Below are positions 22,562-35,100 of a DNA stretch of 64,000 bases, piece after piece (position 1 is the first letter of the stretch; each line of letters opens with the position of its first letter). The translations under genes were made by a program, and so were the position numbers. Where the stretch lies: the NCBI GenBank assembly GCA_032622095.1, contig CP136062.1, positions 1,176,001 to 1,240,000 on the forward strand, read 5' to 3'. The DNA is from Siphonodentalium dalli. Taxonomy: Eukaryota > Mollusca > Scaphopoda > Gadilida > Siphonodentaliidae. The notes beneath the pieces are model-generated. The model was given only the letters and a program-made list of their open reading frames with translations. It was not told the DNA's origin and searched no databases.

Positions 22562-24269
22562 TATATTTCTATATACCATGAGAGAAAGTACCGGGTACGT
22601 TTATTTGTGAATTTAACACGTGACTTCCAGGTGGTGACTGCGCAGAATCCAGCAGAAACTACAGGGTGCTCCGATTTAACGGATGAATATGCAGACAACA
22701 ACAACAACTGATCAAATTCATTCCCAGATTCTAGAATGTACCCGACTTTCAAGTTTGCCCTATTCAGTTCTTTCTGAGGATTAATTACAGCCTTTTCATC
22801 TGATAAAAATCATTGGTATATCATTAGCATAATAATTAATTATCCCCAGTCAAGCGACCGTCCTGTCAGTGTCATCCGGCTTACGGCAGTTACTTGATCG
22901 GAAATTACTTCCGTATATCCCATAGACCGATAAGGCCTTCACCTTCGCTTCATGGCAAACAATTTTCACAAATGTACGAGTGTACGTAGATTAATTAATC
23001 GCTTGATTTCGTGACAATCGACAGTTACTGAGTTAGGCTTCACTGTAAACTGTTACAGACAACAATGATCAAGATTCCAGAATCATTCAATCAACCAAAA
23101 AGTTCGAAGTTCAAAGAAAGATAAAAAAAATGAAAGAACGAATTCTGTGTTACGTGTAAATTGTGATACTAAAATTGTAGTATGTTTCCTAGTTACCATC
23201 TTCAACTTCAACTTAAGTTCAAGGAATTGATGTCTGATGTGGATTCTGGTGGTGTTGTGAACACAACAGCACAATGCGTGCTCCTGGAGGTATTTTTCTC
23301 CAAATCCAAGATTTTTTTAAAGGTAGGTCTGTTTGCTTTAAATTAAAAATTAAATTTTGATTATTATTTCATTTTTCATCATTTGACAATTTGTCGTGGT
23401 CATTCGTTGATCATCAGTGTCACAGTCAGTGTGTTTGTCGTCATTCGTGTTTGGTTGTCGTCTGTCGTTTTTCGTCCTTGGTAGTTTGTCGTCGTGTTTA
23501 TTAATGTTGGTCATTTGTTTTCATCCTTTGTTCATTTGTCGTCAGTCGTGGTTTTTGTGGCAAGTACACCGCAGCCCAAATGTAGTTAGCCAGTGGAGCC
23601 GCGGTGTACAATGTAGTGCATTTCGGCCGCAGTGGCAATGCTAACTCCACCGTGGTCAAGTGGAAACTTGTTTTGTCCAGCAGGGTACATTATATCCCGT
23701 AGATTTGGACTAGGATTACCAGGCAAAAAAAAAAATACATGTACTGTAGGTTACACATAATTTTGAAACCTGCAGGCCTGGGTCGATGTGTTTGTCATCA
23801 AGACATTTTTCGTCATCGATCATTCGACATCGTGTTCATCTTTGGCTGTTTGTTTTTCGTCATCAGTAATTTTTCGTCATCGATTGTTCGACATCGTGTT
23901 AGTCGTTGGCCATTTGTTTTTCGTCATCAGTCGGTATTTTTCTTCGTTGTTGTTTGTTGCCATTTGCCATCGTCATCCTCGTCATTTATCTGTCATTTGC
24001 CACCATTCGTCAGCCGGTGTGTTTTTTCGTTGTTTTTCGATCATCATCGGTCATTTGTTCATCGGTTGTTTTTCGGAAATTCTGTCTGTGTGTGGGACCA
24101 CTTAACTGCGGTGTGGTTAGCATTGCCACCGCGGCTGAAATGCAACTACACCGCGGCGCCACCGGCTAACTACAGTTGGGTCGTGATGTAATTGCCATTC
24201 GGCATGGTGTATTTGCCACGGTGTACTTTCATCAAACTGAAAAAAGACAATACAAACCAGAAATCTAAC

Positions 24270-24420
24270 CACGGTGTACATGCCATTCGACTGTGAGGGT
24301 AGTTGCCTTTCGGCCGTAGTGAACTTGCCGTTTGGCCGCAGTGTACTTGCCGTTCGGCTGCGGTGCTCAACTGCAGTTACAAACTCTGACACTGCAGCCG
24401 AACAGCAAATACACTGCGGT
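24270..24420. repeat. ~24-bp GC-rich imperfect repeats in unit 1
   Basis: Successive 'GTGTACNTGCC', 'TTCGGCCGYAGTG' and 'TTGCCGTTCGGC' words with a spacing near 24 bp. Equivalent stretches occur near 33906-34056 and 43583-43733. Related words also lie around 23560-23640 and 24105-24230. Confidence 0.6.
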
Positions 24421-26751
24421 GCCAATGGATACTTGTTTTGTCCAGCGGGGTACATGTATTGTATGTCTACTTTGATCCCGGAAATGGGCGGGTCCAATTT
24501 CATGAGTGACCATGTAGGTACCGCTATTCTCAATGTAATTGACCAGAAAAAACGGGGTGATACCCCGGTCATGACCGCGGTGATACCGGTAATAAACGGT
24601 ATCGAGACGGTCATGGCGTGGAGTTACGGTATTGGGCGATAATGATACCGTGGTCTTTTAGCGGGCACCGCATTAATTTTGTTGAATACCGCGATGATTT
24701 TCATGGAACTCTTTTAGGGGAGGTATTTACTCACACATACTTGTTCGCATTAACAAGCGGTATCAGTACCGCGGTATTGGAGGATACCGCGGTATAGTAC
24801 TGCCATATTAACGGGGTGACACCACGTTATTGGTGGTCAATTACTTTAAGTATAGCGGTATATGCTCATATACTATAGGCATGTGTCTGGACATCAACCA
24901 ATCGATTGGTACATGTACATTGTATGCACGGTAGGCTTCTTTCATCCTGGAAACAATATGGGAGGTCTAATTTCACATGCGACTGTCCTTGACATTGACC
25001 TACCGGTAGCGCACATATACACTCATCGGTTTCTGGACCTCGACTGATCGTTTTTCCACGACCAGATGCTGTATATTTTGTCCAAACGGAGGCGATCATA
25101 GAGAAATCCCTAAATAGCGCGGACAAAGTCAGGTACATCATTTGGTCTATTATTTTATATTTTAGAACTTCTGTCTCTGTGTGTTATAGACTTGTAAACT
25201 GCACGACTGATCGGACTCAAATTTGGTATTAATGTACCAAAGGCCTACTTTGATCCCGGGAACTATATGGGTGGGTCCAATTTCATATGCGACTGTGTCC
25301 TTGACTGCGACCTCGATATATACTCATACATTGTACATGTATACCGGTTGGCAACGTTGTTCCCTAAAGAGCCCGGATGAAGTCAGGCACATCAGCTAAG
25401 TGTACCGGTACATACTTTCATTTTTGAGGCGCACGATCGCTCTTGCGCACCATCGCACGGCTAAAACTGAAAACCAGCGAGCGATCGATTGCGCACCTAG
25501 GCCAAATACAGAGAGCGAACCTGATAACGCTATTATCAGTGTCTACCCAGAAGAGGTCACACGATGTGACGTGTCAAATGTACTATCTGTCTGAGACTGA
25601 ATGAATCGAAGCTAAAAATACATTTCTATGTACCGGTATGGCTTATGACGTCACATAAATTCCTCGAAAATCAAAGCGAGACCACGTGGCCGGGAGATAT
25701 TGATATTTATTCTGTCAGCTTGGAATCTGAGTATTAAATTGATTCCTTATTAATAATTATGAATTACATTTAATATAGGAAGCATTAGGAGCATGTAGTA
25801 TATAAAACATAGTGTGTAACATTAACTTGTGCTTATGGATAGTGGATTAAGCAGTGTTAAACCATCAAAGAGATTCACTGGACATCGATCGTGAGTAAAC
25901 AAATTCAATTTACGCGTCATTTATGAATGTATTTCCGCTGTTTATTTTATCTTGATAGAAACCGCGTGCCTGGCCAAAACCCAGCGAGCAGGACTCTGCG
26001 CGCCTACATTTTCTAAAAATGAAAGTCTGCCGGTACATGTGTACATGTACATATGTACATGTAATAAGTAATAATTTAGAAATAACAGTTACCAAATTAT
26101 GAAAATTTCCTCAAAAATATCCTAATTGTATACCGTACATGTAGAATAATGAAATATATTAAGAATGCGTTATTTTCCGCAAAACACTTTGTGTGAGCGG
26201 AGCGTTTGTATATATACAGCATGTAAATAGTGAGCGATAAGCAAAACACTGTGGCGATTGATTAGGCTGAGAGTGATTCATGGTGACCCATTCAACACCA
26301 AAATCTGAGATTTAGCTTATTAAATGGCTATACCGGTAATGCGGTATGTTGTAAATAAGTTCATGGTTCCACTGAATTGTAGGGGCTATGAATCATTGCT
26401 GCCTTATCGTAGCGAAAATTTTATATAACCCTTTCTTTACTAAATGGATTCTCCCACCAAGTAAAAAAGAATTTATTTGAATGATCTATTATTCATTCAG
26501 AGGGTTGTTCAGGAAATGCAAGCAGATGACAACAGACTAACAGATAAGACATACATGTACATGTGTAGAAGGATATCTATTTATTGGTTGGAAATGTTCA
26601 GAAAAGTTCAACAAACGACTTTATCTGAACACTTCCCACAACATCTACTTGTCAATAAGCATTTAGTAAAGGAAGGGTTAATATATGATTCTCAATAGAA
26701 CTAGAGGTGGGCGGTCCCCAAGCCTGAATTTAGTGTGGTTGACATTTGCGG

Positions 26752-26812
26752 AATGAGGTCCCCAGAGGGCTAGCATCACCAAATTCACCCTCTGGGAACC
26801 TCATTCAGCTTA
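26752..26812. repeat. hairpin in unit 1 (copies in units 2 and 3)
   Basis: 'GAATGAGGTCCCCAGAGGG' faces 'CCCTCTGGGAACCTCATTC', separated by about 20 bases. The same hairpin is at about 36388-36448 and 45459-45519. Arms are kept in all three units. Confidence 0.7.
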
Positions 26813-27863
26813 GGCCTCTCTGTATGGGAGGCATTGGATCAGATATTCCACAGTTGAAGTTGGTGATGTTCAGCCGTTAATTACTTTGATTATGCGATTT
26901 AACTTGGATTAAATTAAATTTTAATTAGAAATACCCATGATCAGTGTGTTGGTGAACTGCTTGGTGAAGTTTCAAGCACCATACATCTATAAAATGGCTT
27001 TGTTGATGTCAAATGATCCAATATTCCCAATATTCATAAATTGTTACCTACAAAACTTGAAAATATAAGGGTACATGTAACATACATGTAACTTGCTGAA
27101 TGCTGATATAAGCCCAAGTTGCCAGGAAATGATATGGGGGCCATTGGTTCATTTCTTTCACCTTTCATATGCTTCAGAACAACCAGACAGCCCCCATTTT
27201 AGGTTTACTTTAAAAAGTACCCCCAATAGTCACAAGGGGGTACCCCCCCTCACTCAAACCTATCACCTCTGTCCCCCAAAATGACCCCAAATTAGCCTAA
27301 TCTAAAGGCGTGAAATAACGGTGGCATTTCTAAAAAAAATTCATATACATGTATATGCAGTGGGGGTCTACTCGGTGTTGAGTGTTTTGCTTATCGCATA
27401 CTCTTTACATACATGTACATGTACTGTTTGTTTACATAAGATGACGTTTGCTTACATACAATGTAACACAAAGTACTAACATAACATCATGCTGAAATTA
27501 ATGTGATACATGTATTTATGATTGGTATAAGAACAAGGTTTGTTTATAATATTAATTCTGTTTATGGCGGTTTTAACGGATGTGACTGTTTTAACAGCTA
27601 TACCCAGCGCCAACACTTACCCAATCTTTAAAAAGATCCTCATGGACATATATCATAATTTTCTTCAACATCTGGTGTGACAACCCGCTAATACCTGTAG
27701 GGCTGTAGACCGTGTATCATAACCTAACGGCATGTATCGTAACTCCACCGCAGTGACCGTTTCCATACTGCTGTCATTGCCAATTCATTAAAAGCGACAC
27801 ATCACATATTCATTATTAGCTCAACGACGTCCATGTGTGCGTGTGTGTGTCCGTCAACAATTT

Positions 27864-30800
27864 TCTTTGGTGCGGGCTACAGGTCGTACCTTTGGTCTGA
27901 TCTTTATAAAATTTGTCATGAATGTTGACATTGACATGTAGATGGGAACAAGTCATTTTGGGGTCATTGGGCAAAAAACATGGCCGCTGGCAGCCATCTT
28001 GGATTTCAAAATTAAATCGATTCGCGTGGTCTACAGGTCATACTGTTCGTCTGATTATCATGAAATTTGTCATGGATGTTAATAATGACAGGCAGATGGG
28101 AACGAGCCATTTTGGGGTCGTTCGGCCAAAAAACATGGCCACCAGCAGCCATCTTGGATTTTACTCTTTGCATGACTAAATCCTCTGGCGCGGGCTACAG
28201 GTCGTAGCTTTGGTCGGATCTTCATGAAATTTGTCATTGGTGTTAACAATGACATGTAGATGGGAACGAGCTGTTTTGTGGTCATTCGGCCAAAATACAT
28301 CTTGGATTTTACTCTTTGCTTGACTAAATCCTTCAGCACAGGCTCTAGGTTTACATTTGGTCAGATCATTATGATATTTGTCATGGCTATTGACATTGAC
28401 ATGTAGATGTGAACGAGTCATTTTCGGGTGGTTTGACCAAAAAACATGGCCACCAGCAGCCATCTTGGATTTTACTCTTTGCATGACTAAATCCTTTGGC
28501 GCGGGCTACAGGTCGTACCTTTGGTCTGATCTTTATGAAATTTGTCCTGAATGTTGACATTGACATGTAGATGGGAACGAGTCATTTTGGGGTCATTCGG
28601 TAAAAAAACATGGCTGCCAGCAGCCATCTTGGATTTCAAAATCCAATCCATTTGCATGGGCTACAGGTCGTACTGCTTGTCTGATCATCATGCAATTTTG
28701 CATGGATGTTAATATTGACATGTAGATGGGAACGAGTCATTCTGGGGTTGTTATGGCCGCCAGCAGCCATCTTAGATTTTACTCTTTGCATGACTAAATC
28801 CTTTGGCGCGGGCTACAGGTCGTGGCTTTGGTCAGATCTTTATGAAATTTGTCATGAATGTTGACATTGACATGTAGATGGGAACGAGTCATCTTGGGGT
28901 CATTCGGCAAAAAAACATGGCCGCTAGCAGCCATCTTGGATTTTACTCTTTGCATGACTAAATCCTTTGGCGCGGGCTACAGGTCGTAGCTTTGGTCAGA
29001 TCTTCATGAAATTTGTTATGGATAATGACATGTAGATGGGAATGAGTAGTTTTGGGGTCATTCGACAAAAAAACATGGCTGCCAGCGGCCATCTTGGATT
29101 TCAAAATTCAATCCATTGGCACGGGCTACAGGTCGTACTGCTTGTCTGATCATCATGAAATTTTGCATGGATGTTAATATTGACATGTACATGGGATGGG
29201 AACGGGTCATTCTGGGGTCGTTCGGCCAAAAAACATGGCCGCCAGCAGCCATCTTGGATTTTACTCTTTGCATGACTAAATCCTTTGGCGCGGGCTACAG
29301 GTCGAGGCTTTGGTCAGATCTTCATGAAATTTGTCATGGATGTTAACAATGACATGTAGATGGGAACAAGTCGTTTTGGCCAAAAAACATTGCCGCCCAG
29401 CAGCCAATTTGGATTTTACTCTTTGCATGACTAAATCCTTTGGCGCGGGCTACAGGTCGTAGCTTTGGTCAGATCTTCATGAAATTTGTTATGGATAATG
29501 ACATTTAGATGGGAATGAGTAGCTTTGGGGTCATTCGACAAAAAAACATGGCTGCCAGCGGACATCTTGGATTTCAAAATTCAATCCATTGGCACGGGCT
29601 ACAGGTCGTACTGCTTGTCTGATCATCATGAAATTTTGTATGGATGTTAATATTGACATGTACATGGGATGGGAACGGGTCATTCTGGGGTCGTTCGGCC
29701 AAAAAACATGGCCGCCAGCAGCCATCTTGGATTTTACTCTTTGCATGACTAAATCCTTTGGCGCCGGCTGCAGGTCGTAGCTTTGGTCGGATCTTCATGA
29801 AATTTGTCATGGCTGTTGACCTTGACATGCAAATGGGAATGAGTCCTTTTGGGGTCATTCGGTCAAAAGACATGACCGCCAGCAGCCATCTTGGATTTTA
29901 CTCTTTGCATAACTAAATCCTTTGGCACAGGCTACAGGTCCTTACTTTGGTCACATCATTATGAAATTTGTCATGAATGTTGACGTTGACATGTGGATGG
30001 GAGTGAGTCATTTTGGGGTCATTTGGCCAAAAAACATGGCCGCTGGCAGCCATCTTTGTCTCTTTGATTTCAAAATTAAATCGATTGGCGCGGTCTACAT
30101 ATCGTACTGTTCGTCTGATTATCATGAAATTTGTCATGGATGTTAATAATGACAGTCTGATGGGAATGATTCATTTTGGGGTAGTTCGACCCAAAAACAT
30201 GGCCGTCATGAGCATCTTGGATTTTACTCTTTGCATGACTAAATCCTTCGGCACAGGCTCTAGGTCGTACCTTTGGTCAGATCATTATGATATTTGTCAT
30301 GGCTATTGACATGTACAATGTAGATGGGAACGAGTCATTTTGGTATCGTTTTACCAAAAAACATGGCCGTCAGCGGTCATCTTGGATTTCAAAATTCAAT
30401 CCATTAGCACGGGCCACAGGTCGTATCTTTTGTCGGATCATTATTAAATTTGTCATGGATGTTAAAATTGACATGTAGATGGGAAATGAGTAAGTTTGGG
30501 GTTGTTCGGCCAAAAACATGGCCGCCAGCAGCCATCTTGGATTATACTCTTTGCATGACTAAATTCTTTGTCAAGGGCAACAAGTCGAATCTTTGGTCCA
30601 ATCATCATGAGATTTGTCATGGATGTTAACAATTACATGTAGATGGGAAAAGATTCATTTTGAATTGAACCAAGAAACCTGGTCGCCAGCAGCCATCTTG
30701 TATTTTACTCTTTACAGACTAAATCCTTTGACACGGGCTATAGGTCGTATCTTTTGTCGGATCATCATGAAATTTGTGAAGAATGTTAACAATGATATGT

Positions 30801-30888
30801 AAAGAGGAAGGAGTCTTTTTTGGGTCATTTGGCAAAAAAACGATGGCTGTCGCGGCCATCTTGGATTTTATTCTTTGCATAACTAGGC
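27864..30888. repeat. 159-bp sub-satellite of unit 1 (~19 subunits)
   Basis: Each subunit carries 'GGCGCGGGCTACAGGTCGTA', 'ATGAAATTTGTCATGGATGT', 'TGACATGTAGATGGGAACGA', 'CATTTTGGGGTCATTCGGCC' and 'AACATGGCCGCCAGCAGCC' followed by ATCTTGGATTT. Two linker types follow: 'TACTCTTTGCATGACTAAAT' and 'CAAAATTCAATCCATTGGC'. Blocks 29058-29273 and 29531-29746 are almost identical at a 473-bp offset, i.e. a three-subunit higher-order repeat. Open frames of 60-106 codons on both strands are periodic and not genes. Confidence 0.92.
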
Positions 30889-31084
30889 CTTTCAACTTTC
30901 CACATTCCTAATCGCCCCATTAACTGTAACACATGAAATTATTCCCTTTCCTCGTTGAGCTACAGTGTCTTTGACACTTTCATAATTACATTTCAGTCAA
31001 TTCACATTTTCAGCTGCATATACATGTATACCGGTATGTGAACCAATTTCATCATTACAGAAATTGCAAATTCATCGTTGATTC

Positions 31085-31500
31085 CATCATCTCAACATTT
31101 CATTAAAGTGAGACTTTGTTCACACATCGATTCATTCAGGCAACATTTTTTTTTCCATTTCTACACTGGTCATTGCATTGATCGTCTTCAATGGGGATAA
31201 TCTATAATTATATATGTATATCATCGTTAACTATTAAAGTGACATTTCTCTTCCTCCCAATCGATATTGCATTAAAATGACGCTTCATATTCATTAAACT
31301 TCATTCAATCATTTCTGTTTCTACATCACTTATTGAATTGATTGCCTTCAGGTAAGGTATGCTATGTCCGACTCAAATATTAAAGTGACGCATCATATTC
31401 ACTACACTTTATTCAATCATTTCTTTTTCTACATAGTTTACATGTATTGCATTGATTGCCTGCAGCTAAGGTAATCTATGTCCAACTCCAATAATACAAA
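31085..31500. repeat. diverged ~115-bp tandem repeats in unit 1
   Basis: 'ATTAAAGTGA(C/G)', 'CATTCAATCATTTCT', 'TACATCACTTATTGAATTGA' and 'TGCCTTCAGGTAAGGTA' recur in order three to four times with decay. The same array is in units 2 (about 40740-41130) and 3 (about 48370-48760). Confidence 0.65.
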
Positions 31501-31582
31501 TATTAGAGGCATTCCATTTCCATCCATTAATTCTAAGGAAACTTCTGCTGTGATATATATATATATGTATATATACATACAT

Positions 31583-32114
31583 GGTACTACATGTGCTACA
31601 CCACTCGGAGAAATGTCTGTGTCATCACACTAAAATACCATGTTAGAACTTGAATTGATATATTCGTAATCGTATATAGTCACCAATAGCCGGGTTACTA
31701 CCGTAGTACCTGACATTGCCCATCTAGTGAACTATTCAAACCCAACAGGCCTGGTTGATTTCTCTGTGGGATGATGGTTCACTTCCATCCTCAAGCTACT
31801 TATGCCATTTCATGGCATAATTCTGTTCTGACGTGCATGGGTAGATATGCTTGAGGCCCCACCACAGTTCAATTCGCACCAGGTTCTCAGCTATTATCTT
31901 ATGTTCGAACTTTACTCATATGTTTGGACTGATCATTACCATGATTTTAATGCTGGGTTTTAATAGTTCACTAGATGCACAATGTCCGTTACTACGGTAG
32001 TAACCCGGCTATTGGTGACTATATACGATTACGAATATATTAATCCAAGTTCTAGCATGGTATTTGTGTGACGACACAGACATTTCTCCGAGTGGTGTAG
32101 CACATGTAGTACCC
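31583..32114. repeat. long inverted repeat at the end of unit 1
   Basis: Left arm about 31583-31748 and right arm 31951-32114 pair over ~165 bp with some mismatches, including 'CACTCGGAGAAATGTCTGTG', 'TCGTAATCGTATATAGTCAC', 'CAATAGCCGGGTTACTACCG' and 'CATCTAGTGAACTATT'. A ~200-bp loop separates them. It sits just before the unit junction. Confidence 0.88.
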
Positions 32115-35100
32115 TGTATGGTACATCCTATAATAATTGTAACATTGAACTTAATGATCAACTTGGTGGTTGCTCCATTACGTGTCACGTACGATCATAT
32201 TATATTTCTATATACCATGAGAGAAATTACCGGGTACGTTTATTTGTGAATTTAACACGTGAATTCCGGGTGGTGACTGCGCAGAATCCAGCAGAAACTA
32301 CAGGGTGCTCCGATATAACGGAGGAATATGCAGACAACAACAACTGATCAAATTCATTCCCAGATTCTAGAATGTACCCGACTTTCAAGTTTAGCCTATT
32401 CAGTTCTTTCTGAGGATTAATTACAGCCTTTTCATCTGATAAAAATCATTGGTATATCATTAGCATAATAATTAATTACCCCCCGTCAAGCGACCGTCCT
32501 GTCAGTGTCATCCGGCTTACGGCAGTTACTTGATCGGAAATTACTTCCGTATATCCCATAGACCGATAAGACCTTCACCTTCGCTTCATGGCAAACAATT
32601 TTCACAAATGTACGAGTGTACGTAGATTAATTAATCGCTTGATTTCGTGACAATCGACAGTTACTGAGTTAGGCTTCACTGTAAACTGTTACAGACAACA
32701 ATGATCAAGATTCCAGAATCATTCAATCAACCAAAAAGTTCGAAGTTCAAAGAAAGATAAAAATAATGAAAGAACGAATTCTGTGTTACGTGTAAATTGT
32801 GATACTAAAATTGTAGTATGTTTCCTAGTTACCATCTTCAACTTCAACTTAAGTTCAAGGAATTGATGTCTGATGTGGATTCTGGTGGTGTTGTGCACAC
32901 AACAGCACAATGCGTGCTCCTGGAGGTATTTTTCTCCAAATCCAAGATTTTTTTAAAGGTAGGTCTGTTTGCTTTAAATTAAAAATTAAATTTTGATTAT
33001 TATTTCATTTTTGATCATTTGACAATTTGTCGTGGTCATTCGTTGATCATCAGTGTCACAGTCAGTGTGTTTGTCGTCATTCGTGTTTGGTTGTCGTCTG
33101 TCGTTTTTCGTCCTTGGTAGTTTGTCGTCGTGTTTATTAATGTTGGTCATTTGTTTTCATCCTTTGTTCATTTGTCGTCAGTCGTGGTTTTTGTGGCAAG
33201 TACACCGCAGCCCAAATGTAGTTAGCCAGTGGAGCCGCGGTGTACAATGTAGTGCATTTCGGCCGCAGTGGCAATGCTAACTCCACCGTGGTCAAGTGGA
33301 AACTTGTTTTGTCCAGCAGGGTACATTATATCCCGTAGATTTGGACTAGGATTACCAGGCAAAAAAAAAAATACATGTACTGTAGGTTACACATAATTTT
33401 GAAACCTGCAGGCCTGGGTCGATGTGTTTGTCATCAAGACATTTTTCGTCATCGATCATTCGACATCGTGTTCATCTTTGGCTGTTTGTTTTTCGTCATC
33501 AGTAATTTTTCGTCATCGATTGTTCGACATCGTGTTAGTCGTTGGCCATTTGTTTTTCGTCATCAGTCGGTATTTTTCTTCGTTGTTGTTTGTTGCCATT
33601 TGCCATCGTCATCCTCGTCATTTATCTGTCATTTGCCACCATTCGTCAGCCGGTGTGTTTTTTCGTTGTTTTTCGATCATCATCGGTCATTTGTTCATCG
33701 GTTGTTTTTCGGAAATTCTGTCTGTGTGTGGGACCACTTAACTGCGGTGTGGTTAGCATTGCCACCGCGGCTGAAATGCAACTACACCGCGGCGCCACCG
33801 GCTAACTACAGTTGGGTCGTGATGTAATTGCCATTCGGCATGGTGTATTTGCCACGGTGTACTTTCATCAAACTGAAAAAAGACAATACAAACCAGAAAT
33901 CTAACCACGGTGTACATGCCATTCGACTGTGAGGGTAGTTGCCTTTCGGCCGTAGTGAACTTGCCGTTTGGCCGCAGTGTACTTGCCGTTCGGCTGCGGT
34001 GCTCAACTGCAGTTACAAACTCTGACACTGCAGCCGAACAGCAAATACATTGCGGTGCCAATGGATACTTGTTTTGTCCAGCGGGGTACATGTATTGTAT
34101 GTCTACTTTGATCCCGGAAATGGGCGGGTCCAATTTCATGAGTGACCATGTAGGTACCGCTATTCTCAATGTAATTGACCAGAAAAACGGGGTGATACCC
34201 CGGTCATGACCGCGGTGATACCGGTAATAAACGGTATCGAGACGGTCATGGCGTGGAGTTACGGTACTGGGCGATAATGATACCGTGGTCTTTTAGCGGG
34301 CACCGCATTAATTTTGTTGAATACCGCGATGATTTTCATGGAACTCTTTTAGGGGAGGTATTTACTCACACATACTTGTTCGCATTAACAAGCGGTATCA
34401 GTACCGCGGTATTGGAGGATACCGCGGTATAGTACTGCCATATTAACGGGGTGACACCACGTTATTGGTGGTCAATTACTTTAAGTATAGCGGTATATGC
34501 TCATATACTATAGGCATGTGTCTGGACCTCAACCAATCGATTGGTACATGTACATTGTATGCACGGTAGGCTTCTTTCATCCTGGAAACAATATGGGAGG
34601 TCTAATTTCACATGCGACTGTCCTTGACATTGACCTACCGGTAGCGCACATATACACTCATCGGTTTCTGGACCTCGACTGATCGTTTTTCCACTGACCA
34701 GATGCTGTATATTTTGTCCAAACGGAGGCGATCATAGAGAAATCCCTAAATAGCGCGGACAAAGTCAGGTACATCATTTGGTCTATTTTTTTATATTTTA
34801 GAACTTCTGTCTCTGTGTGTTATAGACTTGAAAACTGCACGACTGATCGGACTCAAATTTGGTATTAATGTACCAAAGGCCTACTTTGATCCCGGGAACT
34901 ATATGGGTGGGTCCAATTTCATATGCGACTCTGTCCTTGACTGCGACCTCGATATATACTCATACATTGTACATGTATACCGGTTGGCAACGTTGTTCCC
35001 TAAAGAGCCCGGATGAAGTCAGGCACATCAGCTAAGTGTACCGGTACAGACTTTCATTTTTGAGGCGCACGATCGCTCTTGCGCACCATCGCACGGCTAA

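Larger units (their letters stand above)
22562..32200. repeat. macrosatellite unit 1 (9.64 kb)
   Basis: First of three tandem units beginning 'TATATTTCTATATACCATGA'. Contents in order: an AT-rich leader; a TCGTCAT-rich low-complexity stretch (23400-24090); GC-rich 'GCCGTTCGGCCGCAGTG' imperfect repeats (24270-24420); a CCGCGGTAT-rich 640-bp block (24521-25162) absent from unit 3; ACATGTACATGT-rich non-coding sequence; the hairpin 26752-26812; the 159-bp sub-satellite; ~115-bp repeats (31085-31500); and a long inverted repeat. Open frames up to 165 codons are low-complexity, overlap on both strands and show no domain, so no gene is supported. Confidence 0.93.

Noticed and set aside
23739-24614. 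150- and 165-codon open frames in macrosatellite units
   Set aside because: Low-complexity TCGTCAT and GCCG repeats, overlapping frames on both strands, no recognisable domain.
26477-26698. 73-codon open frame kept in all three macrosatellite units as a small gene
   Set aside because: Units are too similar for conservation to mean anything, there is no domain, and unit 3 carries several amino-acid changes.
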